DNA from: Craterostigma plantagineum
Taxonomy: Eukaryota; Streptophyta; Magnoliopsida; Lamiales; Linderniaceae
Assembly: GCA_027422505.1 (NCBI GenBank)
Contig: JAPQWV010000017.1
Span: 12,587,501-12,651,500, forward strand
Direction: 5' to 3'
Length of the DNA: 64,000 nucleotides
Each line of letters opens with the position of its first letter. The first letter of the stretch is position 1. A program made the translations under genes and the position numbers. The notes beneath the pieces were generated by a model that saw nothing but the letters and a program-made list of their open reading frames with translations, was not told the DNA's origin and did not search any database. Below are positions 1-11,600 of the stretch, one piece after another.

Positions 1-991
1 AAGATCGTTCTAAATCATAGGCAGTACAAGCTCATCGTTCTGAAAATTCTCCCTACATACCCCTATTATAAAGAAAATAGAGGGATTAAGAGCTTCTTTA
101 GAAAAATAAGAGAGAATTTTGAAGCAGAAAAGCAAAAGTTCTTAAAATAGATGGAAAATCTCAAAGATTCCTCCACCTCCCAAACTATTTCTCACGCATC
201 TCCCTTACAAGACAAAATCATTTGAAAAGCGTGAAGAAAGAAAAAATGCCATCTAAAGTTCATAAGTCTAAAAAATAAAATTGTTCAAAATACGAACTCT
301 AACATTGTATTTACTACGTCAACAGGGAGCGTAGTACCTGAGTTGGAGAAATCGAAGGCAAAAGTGTCTAGCTTAGAAATAAAGGAGTCTTTAGATGTTA
401 AAATTCCAAACTCATCCCCTCCTTCTGTTAATATAAAAGACATTCGTAGAAATAAAAGAGCTATTTCTTCTCTCAAAATCATTGTTTCTACTGTTCTTTA
501 AAGCCTACCATCTTTAGAAGCACCAACTTTGAAATAGGCTCCTCATCTACGAAACCAATTAATCATTCTAAGACAATTGCCTCTAGGAAGACCCGTAGGA
601 AACAAGATTCAGCCATAAAGAAAGCTTATGGCGCTATTCATGCTTTTTCTCACCTAATGTATCCTGTTAAAATCGAATCCCCCAAGCACCTTAGGCGACT
701 ATCCAATGAAAAGATCATTTTCACGCTCACGCCTACTAAAGCTTTTGTCCGCGCTGAAATTAATCTTTCCTGCAAGGTTTATCCTAAATGGGTTCCTAAA
801 TCCCCGCCTAAAAATATGAAGCCAGAAAGGTCAAGCCATCTACAAAGGGCAAACCCAACTCACCTTCTTCGCAATTGACTTGGGTTGTTAAAGCTCCTAC
901 TAACACTATTTTAGGAACCATATCTGAACCTAAGAAGAACTCTGCTAATCTGAGAGGACCCATTTATAAGTGGGTACCTAAAGCTCTTTAA
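1..991 (+). pseudogene. SIRE-A gag remnant
   Basis: No continuous frame remains over most of this stretch. The recognisable part is the C-terminal gag tail with the repeated motif KWVPK (around 800 and 968-982), typical of SIRE-like Gag. Capsid and zinc-knuckle portions were not recognised. The tail frame ends ...AAA GCT CTT TAA at 980-991. The protease frame begins immediately after and is +1 relative to it. Gag would normally form the virus-like particle that packages the RNA. This copy cannot encode it. Confidence 0.5.
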
Positions 992-998
992 AAATGTT

Positions 999-3900
999 TT
1001 GCAGATCCATCATGTGTGGTACCTTGACTCTGGTTGCTCCACACACATGACGGGAATACAACAGCTGTTGAGCAACTACAAAGACCGAAAGAATGGAAAA
1101 GCCAGATACGGAAACAACGACTCAGCCCCCATTCTAGGACTAAGGGATATCATTATGGAAAATCTGACAATCAAGGATGTCTCTTACGTCGAAGGTCTTC
1201 GCCATAACTTGTTCAGCATAGGCCAGTTCTGTGATAAAGGATTCCAGGTGGTCTTTCATGCTGACCGATGCAGAATATTGGACTGTCAGAACAAAGAACA
1301 CCTCCAAGGACTTAATCAAATCTCTGCACGATCAATCTGACGTCAGTGCGGACCACGACAGCTGTCTGCCTCATCTCCCAAATTACAATTCAAAGGAACA
1401 GTGTATGGCATCAACGTGTGTCTCATCTAAACATCAACGCTCTTCAACGACTATCAACGAATCAGTTGGTTCACGGTCTGCCAACCATTATTCTACAAAA
1501 AGAGCATCAATGTTCGGCATGTCAACTAGGAAAAATGAAGCGAGCGTCTCATCACATTAAACATATAGCCTCTACTTCACGTCCTTTGGAATTGCTACAC
1601 ATGGACCTCTGTGGACCTATGCAGACACATAGTATTAATAGACACAAGTACATATAGTTATAGTCGATGATTATTCTCACTACACATGGACGAAGTTCCT
1701 CCGAACTAAGGATGAGACCGGGGACTTGATAATCAATTTTGTGAACGCTACTCAGAATTTGCTGCAACAAACCATCCAAGTGATCAGAACGGACAACGGC
1801 ACTAAGTTCAAGAACAAGCATCTCAGTGATTTTTATCAAAAACTTGAGATTAGTCAGCAATTCTCAGCCGCCAAGACACCTCAACAAAATGGGGTTGTCG
1901 GACGGAAGATCCGAACTCTAGTGGAAGCCGCACGCACGATGCTGATTCATTCCGGCCTCCCACACTTCCTTTGGGCTGAAGCAGTAAATACCGCATGTTT
2001 CACTCAAAACAGGACGGTGGTTCACAAGCGCTTCGACAAGACTCCGTACGAGATCATTAACAAACGTGTACCCAATATCTCCTTCTTCAAGGTCTCCGGC
2101 TGCAAGTGCTTTGTGGCGAACAACAGAGAGCAACGCGCTAAGTTCGACCCGAAAGCAGTCGAAGCCACATTCGTCGGGTATTCATCATCTTCAAAGGCGT
2201 ACCGAGTATACATCATGTCCAACCGTATAATCAAAGAAAACTGCAATGTCACTTTCCACGAAGTGGCAGAAATGGCTCCTGCATATCTCAGTTCAGGACC
2301 CATGCCTATCTCGATGGCTTCTGGTCACATCAGTCCAGAACCCGTAATCACTGGCATGTTGGCACCAAACCAACAGAAAATGGCAACAACTCAGGATTCA
2401 ACGTCAGAAGAAGCTCTGAGACTTGCGTTGGAGGATTTAGACTCTTTATTTGAGCCAATATATCGGCCTGACACTACTACCACTACACCTTTAGTGGAAA
2501 CACCACTTGATGTGGCCGATGAACCTAGCTCTTCAAATGTCCCCACCTCACCCGATTTAGAAATACCACAGATCACTGAAGAACCTACCATAGACAATGA
2601 GGAAGTCTCATCAGATTCGCTCATTCCAAGTGAAGAATCAGACTTTCCCTTAACCTAATGAACAACCTGAGATAATCAGAAACTCGATCCACAAATGGCC
2701 GATGCATCTACTTCTGCTCTGCCACATGAGTGAAAGTGGACTCAAGCACATCCGGTTGATCAGATTATTGGTGATCCTTTGAGTGGAGTACGAACACGTC
2801 ACAAACGCAGTCTTTTCACCTGCTTCTTAAGCCAAAATGAGCCAACCAAGGTAGCAGACGCACTCAAAGACCCTGATTGGGTTATAGCCATGCCAGATGA
2901 GATCAACCAATTCGAATGTCTTCAGCCCCTCCGCATGGGAAAACAATTATCGGGACGAAATGGGTGTTTAAGAACAAAAAGAATGAAGATAGGGAAGTGA
3001 TCCGGAACAAAGCAAGGCTGGTTGCGAAGGGATACAAGCAACAGGAAGGCATTGACTACGACGAGACCTATGCTCCAGTTGCCCGAATCGAAGCCATCCA
3101 CCTTTTCTTGGCTTATGCGGCTCACAAAGACTTCACAGTCTACCAAATGGACGTTAAGATCGCCTTTCTCAACGGCGTATTAAAGGAGGAAGTAGTAACT
3201 CAGCCAGGAGGCTTCGTTGATCAAGAACATCCCACTCATGTCTATCGATTGGACAAAGCTCTCTATGGACTAAGACAAGCCCCACGTGCTTATGTCTTGA
3301 GCGAATTCCTTGTAAAATCTGGATTCATCCGAGGAACGATCGATACGACCCTCTTAATGGCAAGACAAATGACTCGATGGTCGTCCAAGTTTACGTAGAC
3401 GACATCATCTTTGGGTCAACTAATCCACGGCTGTGTAAGAAGGAGATTTAACGAAGAGAAAGTTTGAAATGAGTCACATGGGAGAGATGCAGTTCTTCTT
3501 AGGACTTCAGGTCAGGCAGCTCGACGATGGGATTTTCATCAGTCAAACAATGTATATAAGGGACATTCTGAAGAATTTCCATCAAGATCAGAAGAAGTCT
3601 CTCAGCACTCCCATGTCACCAAGCTGCAAGTTGGATGCCGATCCCACTGGAAAAACGGTCGACATCACATTATATCGCAGTATCATAGGGTCTCTTCTCT
3701 ATCTCACCTCAAGTCGTCCGGACATCATGTTTGCCACTTGTTTGTGCGCCCGTTTCCAAGCCGGTCCCAAAGAATCTCACATGCTTGCGGTGAAGCGAAT
3801 TCTGCGTTACCTCAAGGGCACCTCCAGTTTGGGACTATGGTATCCTAAAGGAACAAATTTCAAATTAATTGACTATACTGACGCTAATTATGCAGGTTGC

Positions 3901-4331
3901 CGAATGGACAGGAATAGCACATCCGGTGGCGCTCAATTTCTAGTCGAAAAGCTGGTTTGTTGGTCATCCAAGAAGCAGAATTGCGTATCAACATCGACAG
4001 CATAGGCAGAATACGTCGCGGCCGCCAGCTGTCGCTCTCAAATGTTGTGGATGAGAACTCAGCTTCGCGACTATGGGTCAATCTAAACAATATACCCATT
4101 TATAGTGATAGCCAATGTGCCATTGCGATTAGGTGTAATCCTGTTCACCACTCACGCACAAAACACATAGACATTATATATCACTTTATAAAAGATCATG
4201 TAGAAAAAGGCACGATTGACATGTATTTCATGAACACGGAGTATCAACTAGCTGACATTTTCACCAAGGCATTGGATGAAAAACTATTCCAATTCCTTGT
4301 CGGAAACTTAGGCATGTTAAACCTCCCGTGA
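999..4331 (+). pseudogene. SIRE-A pol (protease, integrase, RT, RNase H), broken
   Basis: Would encode the copia Pol polyprotein. In order: aspartic protease (DSG of WYLDSGCST, ~1023-1050); gag-pre-integrase zinc region (WHQRVSHLN, CSACQLGKMKR, ~1410-1545); integrase core (DLCGPM at ~1605, RTDNG at ~1785, NGVVGRK at ~1890); reverse transcriptase ([21 protein letters not shown], then YVDDIIFGS near 3394); RNase H ([28 protein letters not shown], ending LGMLNLP). It is split over at least five segments in different frames, with a clear shift just before YVDD and another around 3990. The usual ERK integrase glutamate motif reads GRK. The YVDD codons survive, but no complete enzyme can be made. 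Confidence 0.85.
1011..1077 (+). other. interleaved inverted repeats over the protease motif (pseudoknot topology)
   Basis: CATGTGTG (1011-1018) pairs with CACACATG (1042-1049), and GGTTGCTC (1032-1039) pairs with GAGCAACT (1070-1077, one G-U). The two stems interleave as in an H-type pseudoknot, with spacers of 13, 2 and 20 nt. The same layout occurs in SIRE-B at 8656-8722 and, shortened and triplicated, in the composite at 50343-50529. Confidence 0.55.
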
Positions 4332-4549
4332 TATCTGCTCTATATGATTTTTCTATGCTGTCATATGTTCTATGCTATGTGTTTTCTATACTTAAATGAC
4401 ATATCTTGCGTGCAAATTAAATAATATAAAATATAATTGAATAAAGAAAATCCGAAAATATTATACATATACTTATAATATTAGGGGAATGAAGATATTC
4501 TTTAGGATTCATGTCTAGGATCATAGAGTTGATAAATTAGGACCTAACA
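4332..4549 (+). repeat. SIRE-A 3' end with partial LTR remnant
   Basis: Only 218 bp separate the pol stop from the element end, too little for a full LTR of the SIRE-C type (351 bp). The last ~50 bp (ATTCATGTCTAGGATCATAG onward, ending CCTAACA) match the reverse complement of 59410-59460, the end of the SIRE-C LTR, with a few substitutions. The rest is AT-rich with no recognisable feature. Confidence 0.5.
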
Positions 4550-4792
4550 TTAAGAGTCCACTGGTGCCTTCCTCTCTCGTGCCCATCGAGAACAGTAACT
4601 CAACTCGACACATTTGGATTTTGTTCATTTATTGCTTTACTGGATGCTAAGTAAAGAACTCATATATCAATAACGAACAATGCCTTTCCATAAACACACG
4701 AAAACATTTTCTTACAAAAAGTCAAATGATAAATAAGCTAATGCCATATACAATCTAATCCTCGTATAGCATTCGAGGGCATATTCCTAACA
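4550..4792 (-). repeat. COPIA-1 3' LTR, inner portion
   Basis: 4550-4751 is duplicated at 23369-23562 within the other LTR. On the minus strand the LTR starts TGTTAGGAATATGCC at 4792 and is preceded by the weak purine tract GTGTGAGAT. The outer remainder of the LTR was displaced leftward by SIRE-A and lies outside the window. Confidence 0.75.
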
Positions 4793-4904
4793 ATCTCACA
4801 CTTGCACTCAATGGCATGCGCTGCAGTATCTAACACCCATCTTTTCGAGATGTCTAGCCAGCACTGCCTGTGATAGAGGCTTGGTGAACGTTTTCCGCGG
4901 TCAC

Positions 4905-5995
4905 AATCTTCTACACGGCTATATAGCCATTCTTAACGAATCCACGTAACACGTGGTACTTTCTTTCTATATGTTTGGATTTGCTGTGAGACCTCGGTTC
5001 TTTCGCCTGAGCAATAGCGCCAGTATTGTCACACCACAATGGCAATGGCCTATTTGCTACAAGAACGACACCAAGTTCTTCCAAGAACTTTCTCATCCAA
5101 ACACCTTCCTTAGCTGCCTCTGAGGCTGCTATATACTCTGCTCCGCAGGTGGAATCTGCAGTAGTGCTCTGTTTAGAACTTTTCCAAGACACTGCTCCAC
5201 CTTTGAGCGGAAAGACGAATCCTGAGTGGATTTTCGGTCGTCCACGTCAGACTGGAAATCCGAATTCGTATACCCTTCCACTTTCAATTCTCCACGACCA
5301 TAGACCAGCATCATATCTTTAGTCCGTCTAAGGTACTTGAGGATAATCTTGATTGCTGTCCAATGTTCCTTACCAGGGTCAGCCTGAAACTGACTGACTA
5401 CGCTCACAGCGTACGCCAAGTCAGCTCGCGTGCAAAAGCATCGCGTAGATCAAGCTACCCACTGCGGATGCGTAGGGGATTCCATTCATCTCTTTCCGCT
5501 CCAACACACTTTGAGGGCTCATAGCCTTGGAAAGGTGAATTCCATGTCGCATAGGCAGGAACCCTTTCTTAGAGTTGTCCATATTATATCACTTTAGGAC
5601 CTTCCCTAGGTAAAGGGCCTTGGAGAGTCCTAATATACGATTCGCTCGATCTCTATAAAGGGGAATACTCAAGATGTAGGTAGATTCTCCCAAGTGTTTC
5701 ATGGAGAATTCGGTTGAAAGCCACGCTTTCACCATCGAGAGCATTCCAATATCATTTTCTCATAGTCATAGTGCGCGGCTATCGCAAGCAATATTCGAAT
5801 GGACTTCATCATAGCGACAGGTGAAAAAGTCTCTCGGACGCCCTCTTTTTTGCTGTACCCATTCGCCACAAGCCTAGCTTTGTATGTGTCAACCAATCCG
5901 TCAGATCCAATCTTTCTCTTGTAGATCCATTTACACCCAATGGGTCTAAAACCATCTGGGAGGTCTACTAGACCAAACTTGGTTTTCATGTATAG
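4905..5995 (-). pseudogene. COPIA-1 reverse transcriptase and RNase H, internally deleted
   Basis: At 5729-5989 the RT N-terminal motifs are visible (GCKWIYKRK, YKARLVANGYSKKEG, FSPVAMMKSIR). At 4911-5420 the RNase H part is visible (SWKSSKQSTT, GAEYIAASEA, CDNTGAIAQAK, SKHIERKYH). Between them (5420-5728) the segment that should carry the catalytic YVDD is missing, and what remains is scrambled over frames (for instance the GSLIYAM-like region around 5480). The product could not polymerise DNA. Reading continues from the integrase C-terminus upstream at 6585. Confidence 0.8.
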
Positions 5996-6585
5996 AATCC
6001 ATTTCGGCTTGCATAGCTACAAGCCATTTCTCCGAATATTTATCCCTGTTGCCTGGTCATAGGTACTGGGATCGTCTCCGACGTTCCCTTCCATCGCAGC
6101 AACCTCGTGCACGATATGGACCATCCCGTATCTCTCAGGCTGGCGAGATACTCTACCCAACCTGCACAACTCAGGTTGCATCTCGAGCTGCTATACGGTG
6201 TCATCCGACACTGGAGTCTGTGAAAGCGCTTCTGACGACTCTCCAAGAGTTACTTCGCGACCCGCTCCACCTTCTCAAGCGAACTCTTCTTCGAGAAAGT
6301 GAGCTTGAAGGGATACAACGATCCTCTGATTGTCTTGGAAGTAAAACAGGTATCCCATGGAATCCTCATGATACCCAACAAAACGTCCTTTCACAGCCAT
6401 CGATTCCAGTTTATCTGTCTTGAGCTTTTTCACGAATGCGGGGCAACCCAAATTTTAATGTGATTCAAGCTGGGTTTTCGTCCTGTCCATATCTGATACG
6501 GAATACGATCGACAGACTTTGTAGCACATCTATTCAGAATGTGTGCCACTCTCAACAGGGCATGGCCCCACAATGATATGGGCAC
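5996..6585 (-). pseudogene. COPIA-1 integrase C-terminal half and linker
   Basis: Starting exactly at the SIRE-B boundary, the minus strand reads V-PISLWGHALLRVAHILNR, the typical copia integrase region after the catalytic glutamate. It continues into VGYHEDS-like core-end sequence around 6380. Further left the linker to RT is frameshifted and degenerate. The N-terminal half lies 11.6 kb away at 18171-18860. Confidence 0.75.
6581..6585. repeat. target site duplication of SIRE-B, left copy (GGCAC)
   Basis: GGCAC directly precedes the left LTR and recurs directly after the right LTR at 18166-18170. Confidence 0.95.
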
Positions 6586-6881
6586 TGTTAGGATATTTAA
6601 TAGATTGTGTCAATAGTTTAAGTCTTAGGATTTATTTTGTAATTATCCTTTAGCTTAGGCTTAGGACTATAATGTAATTATCTTATATTTAGTGATTGGG
6701 CCTTAATATACCTAGGGTTAATGTGGTATATAAGGTTTTACCAACTCACTTTTGAAAGTAATCAAAGATAAAAGGCTTATCCAAATTTTTCACACAATAC
6801 ACACACTCAAAGGTGAGAATACTCCCTTTTCATTCCATTAAAGCCTCTTTGATTCCTTGTTTGGTGCAATTGGGACCAACA
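6586..6881 (+). repeat. SIRE-B 5' LTR (296 bp)
   Basis: Starts TGTTAGGATATT and ends GGGACCAACA (TG...CA). Identical to 17870-18165 apart from one base. Promoter and polyadenylation signals are expected here; a TATATAAGG box lies at 6727-6735. Confidence 0.95.
6707..6733 (+). promoter_or_regulatory. palindromic TATA-box element in SIRE-B LTR
   Basis: TATACC (6707-6712) and GGTATA (6725-6730) are a perfect inverted repeat, and the right arm forms the start of TATATAAGG. The same arrangement, with longer arms, is seen in the LTRs of the composite (49034-49052, 52589-52607, 56221-56239) and of SIRE-C (59640-59661). Confidence 0.55.
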
Positions 6882-6882
6882 A

Positions 6883-6894
6883 GTGGTAACAGAG
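6883..6894 (+). other. SIRE-B primer-binding site (tRNA-iMet type)
   Basis: TGGTAACAGAGC begins two bases after the LTR. It matches the usual plant copia site TGGTATCAGAGC, complementary to the 3' end of initiator tRNA-Met, with one change. Confidence 0.85.
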
Positions 6895-8157
6895 CAAACG
6901 TGGATCGATCTGCATTGATTTGAGTCCAGTTTCGTTCGATTCCAAGAAAGATCAAAGGTGTTTTTGAATAAAAAAATCACTTTCGGGCATTTTGAGCTTG
7001 TTTTGGGGTGTTTATGCTTTGTTTTTGTGCTTAAAACCTTCCCCCAGATCGATTCTATGCCTAAGATGTTTTTAAAAAAAAACTTTTGGATCAGTTTTAA
7101 TGAGTTTTGAGCAAGATTGAAGCAAAAACTTTTCAGAAAAGGACATCTCGGCGATTCTCTGTTTTCGGTCGATTTGACCTATTTCTTGTTGTTTTTAGCT
7201 CACAAATCTGTCGATTATGTGTAGGAGAGAATTTCTGAAGTTTAGGATCAAGTTTGAGCGATTTTGGTTGAGATTTGAGCAAGAACGGGACGATTTTCTG
7301 GGAAAACGCGTGAAAGCAATGGAACAGTACTAACGTGTTCTTGACCGCGAAATTTTGTGCTTGATCGTTCAAGTCCGCGAATTTTCCATGTCCGGGAAAG
7401 TCGATCCCGAGAATTTTTAAACCGCAAAACTTTTACTTATACTACATTTTTTCGCAACTGCCTACTTTCAAGATCCGAGAATTTTAAGCCGCGAAACTTC
7501 CACTTATACAGCATTTTTTTTCGCAACTGTTTACTTTCAAAATCCGAGAAACTTTCACCTGCGAAATTGGCTTACTTTTCATAATCCGAGAAATTCCATA
7601 TCCAAGAAAGCTTATTCCAAGAATTTTTTTTTGGCCGCGAAAATTTTCTCAACGTGCGAAACTTTTTAACTTGCGAAATTTTCTTGCGAAGATTTAAAAT
7701 TCTCAACTTGCGATAGTTTTACAACTTGCGAAATTTCTCTTGCGAAGCTTAAAAAAATCTCAACTTGCGAAATCTTTATAACTTGCGAAATTCTTCAACT
7801 TGCGAATTTTTCTAACGTGTTAAATTCTTCTAGGGTTAAAATTTTCTCGGGTTAAATCTTCCTCAAACTTATTTAAGATTTGATCCTTACACTTTAGTCC
7901 TATCACCCTAGACCACTTTTGACATTAAATATTTTTCTCGCCTCAAATCTCGCTCTTAAATTTCTAGAACTCCTAATTTCAGGATATATTTTCCCTTCAT
8001 ACATTATCGACCATCACACACGCTCACTTAGTTCTAAGAAATTCTTTAAACAGTTTTCTTCTCAAAACTCTACACGTTAAACTCGTATTTCTCATCTCGT
8101 TCGTTACTTTCTAATCTCTACAAGATCAAAACCACGGACGATTCGACTGCACCAACC
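6895..8157 (+). repeat. SIRE-B leader with GCGAAATTT-type repeats
   Basis: Untranslated leader between the primer site and the gag ATG. From about 7345 to 7860 it is packed with variants of CTTGCGAAATTTT, CCGAGAATTTT and CCGCGAAAC. The same style of repeat fills 12840-14030 in this element, 49400-49960 and 53060-53610 in the composite, and 63060-63790 in SIRE-C. No gene is seen. Confidence 0.7.
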
Positions 8158-8643
8158 ATGTCTACCACGAATGACATCTCAACAGTGGGCTCCGACACCA
8201 GGCCTCCGATGCTGCGACAAGGCGACTAATATGAAACACATGAACACGCAACCCTCAGACCTCGCAAGCGAACCTTCTCTACGACGTCACTGAATTCTCC
8301 CATCTCGCCTAAACCCAAGGTCAAGCGAAAACACCTCCCGTCGTCAAACGCAAACTCACCTACTACTCGAAAGCCAAAGGCGACCAAAACCGAAGCACGA
8401 AAACAACAACCACATTACTCACGCCAATTCATGTATAAGGCGCCATACATGCAAGCACAAGTTAGGAAAATTTGGGTTAGAAAAACCATAATCCCGCCTC
8501 ATCAAACAAACGATAAAGGGAAGGCTAAATTAGAATCAACACAATCTGATTTAGTAACCACATTTCCCATTAAGCGCATAAAAACTTTACATATATCACA
8601 AGAATGTCACGTCCGAAAACGGGGACCCGACGTTTGTTGATGA
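8158..8643 (+). pseudogene. SIRE-B gag, capsid-deleted
   Basis: The ATG at 8158 opens MSTTNDISTVGSDTRPPML, a normal copia Gag N-terminus (RPPxL...GDYE). A TAA interrupts at 8227-8229. The frame then jumps after YET straight into a basic, Pro/Lys/Arg-rich C-terminal tail with KIWVRKT, the counterpart of KWVPK. The whole capsid domain and the CCHC knuckle are gone: about 160 codons remain where several hundred are expected. The frame ends with two adjacent TGA codons (8638-8643) and is in phase with the protease that follows. This Gag could not form particles. Confidence 0.8.
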
Positions 8644-11600
8644 TTGCAGGTCTGTCATGTGTGGTATCTAGACTCGGGTTGCTCCACACACATGACGGGG
8701 AACAAGGAGCTGTTGAGCAACTTCTCCGAGCGCTATCTCGGAAGGGTCTCCTTTGAAAACAGTCAAATGGCGCCAATTCTCGGAACTGGTGATCTCGTCC
8801 ATGACAAACTGACGATCAAGGGCATCTCTTACGTTGAGGGTTTGAGCTACAATCTCTTCAGCATTGGTCGTTTCTACGACAAAGGATACAAGGTTCTCTT
8901 CTAATCTGACATCTGCAGCATTATAGATGCCTCGGGACAACCTCTTCTCTCTGGAACACGCACGTCTCACCTTTACATACTCAATCTTAAGACCTCTCGA
9001 CCAATATGCCTTCTCTCTCGAGCCGCTCCCAAGTTGAACGATCTATGGCACCGACGTCTTTCTCATCTCAATTTCAAGACCATAAACAAACTACGTCAGA
9101 ATAAACTCGTCAACGGTCTACCCCAACTGACATATCATAAGGAACACCTCTGCTCTGCCTGTGAATTGGGGAAGATGAAGCGATCGTCTCACATTTCCAA
9201 GGAAACACCGTCCTCTAATCTCATCCTCGAGCTCTTACACATGGATCTATGTGGCCCAATGCCTACGACCACACTGGGAGGAAGACGGTATATTCTTGTA
9301 ATTGTCGACGATTTTTCACGCTACACGTGGACGAAACTCATACGTACAAAGGATGAAGTTCCAGATATAATCATCGAGTTTGTTGTTACGTCCCAAACTC
9401 TTCATCAACAAAAGGTTCGGATTATCAGAACAGACAACGGAACTGAGTTTAAGAACAAGAAGCTTAGCGATTTCTATGCCACTCAGGGCATCACCCAACA
9501 GTTCTCAGCTGTGAAGACACCGGAACAGAATGGTGTCGTTGAGCGTAAGAATAGAACACTAGTTGAAGCAGCTAGGACTCTCCTCATTCAATCCGGACTT
9601 CCTCATTCTCTTTGGGGCGAAGCTATTCAAACGGCTTGTTACACACAAAACCGGCTTCAATCCACAAGAGATTCAACCGCACCCCATACGAGATGCTGAA
9701 TAACCGTCGTATCCCCGATATATCTTATCTGAGGGTCTTCGGTTGCCGATGTTTTGTGGCCAATGATTGCCAACATCATGGGAAGCTTGATCCAAAAGCA
9801 ATTGAAGGCATCTTTGTTGGATATTCGCTGAACTCAAAGGCATCCAGAGTCTATCTTAGAGAGAAACGATCAGTAATAGAGAGCACAAATGTCACCTTTG
9901 ACGAAAGCGAAGGCGACCTCATGGCTTCTGCTCATATCAGACCAGAACCAGGTCTTCTACAGTCGTTGACAAAAGGTCAACCTTCAACGACGGGAACTTC
10001 CTCATCTGAGGGCAATTCTGGTGAACTGGATCTCGACCTGCTCTTCGAATACTTCTATCCAGTCCCCAAGTCTCCCGTCGCCACCACTCAAACTACCGCT
10101 GCACACACCTCACCTACACCACCAGCTATCGGCAATGATGTGGTTCCACCTAACTTGGATAATCTCAACCTCAACGAAGACAACATTTTACCCAACCCTG
10201 GGAACATTGCTGATCCTGATGATGAACCTTCTCAATCTACTACGATTGAGATCTCTTCTTCGGACACCGGACCCCAATCTAATGAGTCTCAAATCGATAA
10301 AAATGCAGCCAGCTCCTCACAAACAAATGTACCACTTTGGGCTCGCTCTCACCCTACCGATCAGATTATTGGGGATCCCACACCCGGTATTTCGATGCGT
10401 TCAGCCACGATGAATGAAAGTCTGTTTGCTTGCTATCTCAGTCAAGTCGAACCATCACGAGTAGCTGAAGCTCTCAACGATCCTGATTGGCTGATTGCAA
10501 TGCAGGAGAAAATAAATCAGTTTGAACGTCTATAAGTTTGGGAACTCGTACCACGACCTCACAACAGATCCATTATCAGCACGAAGTGGATCTTCAAGAA
10601 CAAAAAGGACAAAGACGGTGTTGTCATCCGCAATAAAGCAAGACTTGTGGCTAAAGGGTACAACCAACAAGAAGGAATCGACTACGATGAAACTTTTGCC
10701 CCCGTTGCCAGGATCGAAGCTATAAGAATTTTTCTTGCCTTTGCTGCTCACAAGAACTTTAAAGTCTACCAAATGGATGTGAAGACTGCATTTCTGAATG
10801 GATTTCTCAAAGAAGAAGTGTACGTTGATCAACCTGAAGGGTTCTTGAGCGAAGAGTTTCCTCATCACGTATATCGACTCTACAAGGCCCTCTACGGACT
10901 AAAACAGGCTCCCCGAGCTTGGTATGACGTCCTTTCAGACTTCCTTGGACAGTCTGGTTTCAAGAAAGGATCTTTGGATACAACTCTCTTCACAAAGCGG
11001 AGTGGGCCGGACATCATGATTGTACAGATTTATGTCGATGACATCATTTTTGGATCGACTGAACCACAACTGTGTGAAGAGTTCGCAGAATTGATGAAGG
11101 AAAAATTCGAAATGAGTATGATGGGCGAGCTGAACTTCTTTCTTGGTCTTCAAGTAAAGCAACTCCCCCACGGAATCTTCATCAATCAGTCCAAATACAT
11201 CCATGACATCCTCGAGAAATACGGAATGAAGGATGCAAAGACTGCTGCTACACCTATGTCACCCTCTGGTCGACCCGACGCGGACCCATCTGGTGCTCCC
11301 GTTGATCAAACCGTCTATCGAGGGATAATAGGCTCTCTTATGTACCTCACTGCTAGTCGTCCGGATATCGTTCTCTCAACGGGAATCTGCGCTTGTTTTC
11401 AGGCAACACCGAAGGAATCCCATCTCACTGCTGTCAAAAGGATTCCCCGCTATCTCAAAGGAACACCCAATCTGGGTTTGTGGTACCCCACTCGATCGGA
11501 CTTCAAACTGGTTGGATTCTCTGACTCGGATTATGCAGGATGCAAGATGGACCGAAAAAGCACCTCTGGAGCTGCACACTTCTTGGGCGGGAAACTCGTA

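Larger units (their letters stand above)
1..4549 (+). mobile_element. SIRE-A: decayed SIRE/Maximus-like Ty1/copia element, 5' part outside window
   Basis: The order gag remnant, protease, integrase, reverse transcriptase, RNase H on the plus strand is that of Ty1/copia. The protease motif WYLDSGCSTHMTG and the KWVPK repeats at the gag C-terminus suit the SIRE/Maximus lineage. Pol carries several frameshifts and stops. The right end reads GGACCTAACA at 4540-4549, the same last ~50 bp as the LTR of SIRE-C (59410-59760, opposite strand). The next bases TTAAG continue COPIA-1 LTR sequence that is found uninterrupted at 23369, so SIRE-A appears to have inserted into that LTR. No envelope-like region lies between pol and the right end. 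Lineage is judged by motif, not phylogeny. Confidence 0.8.
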
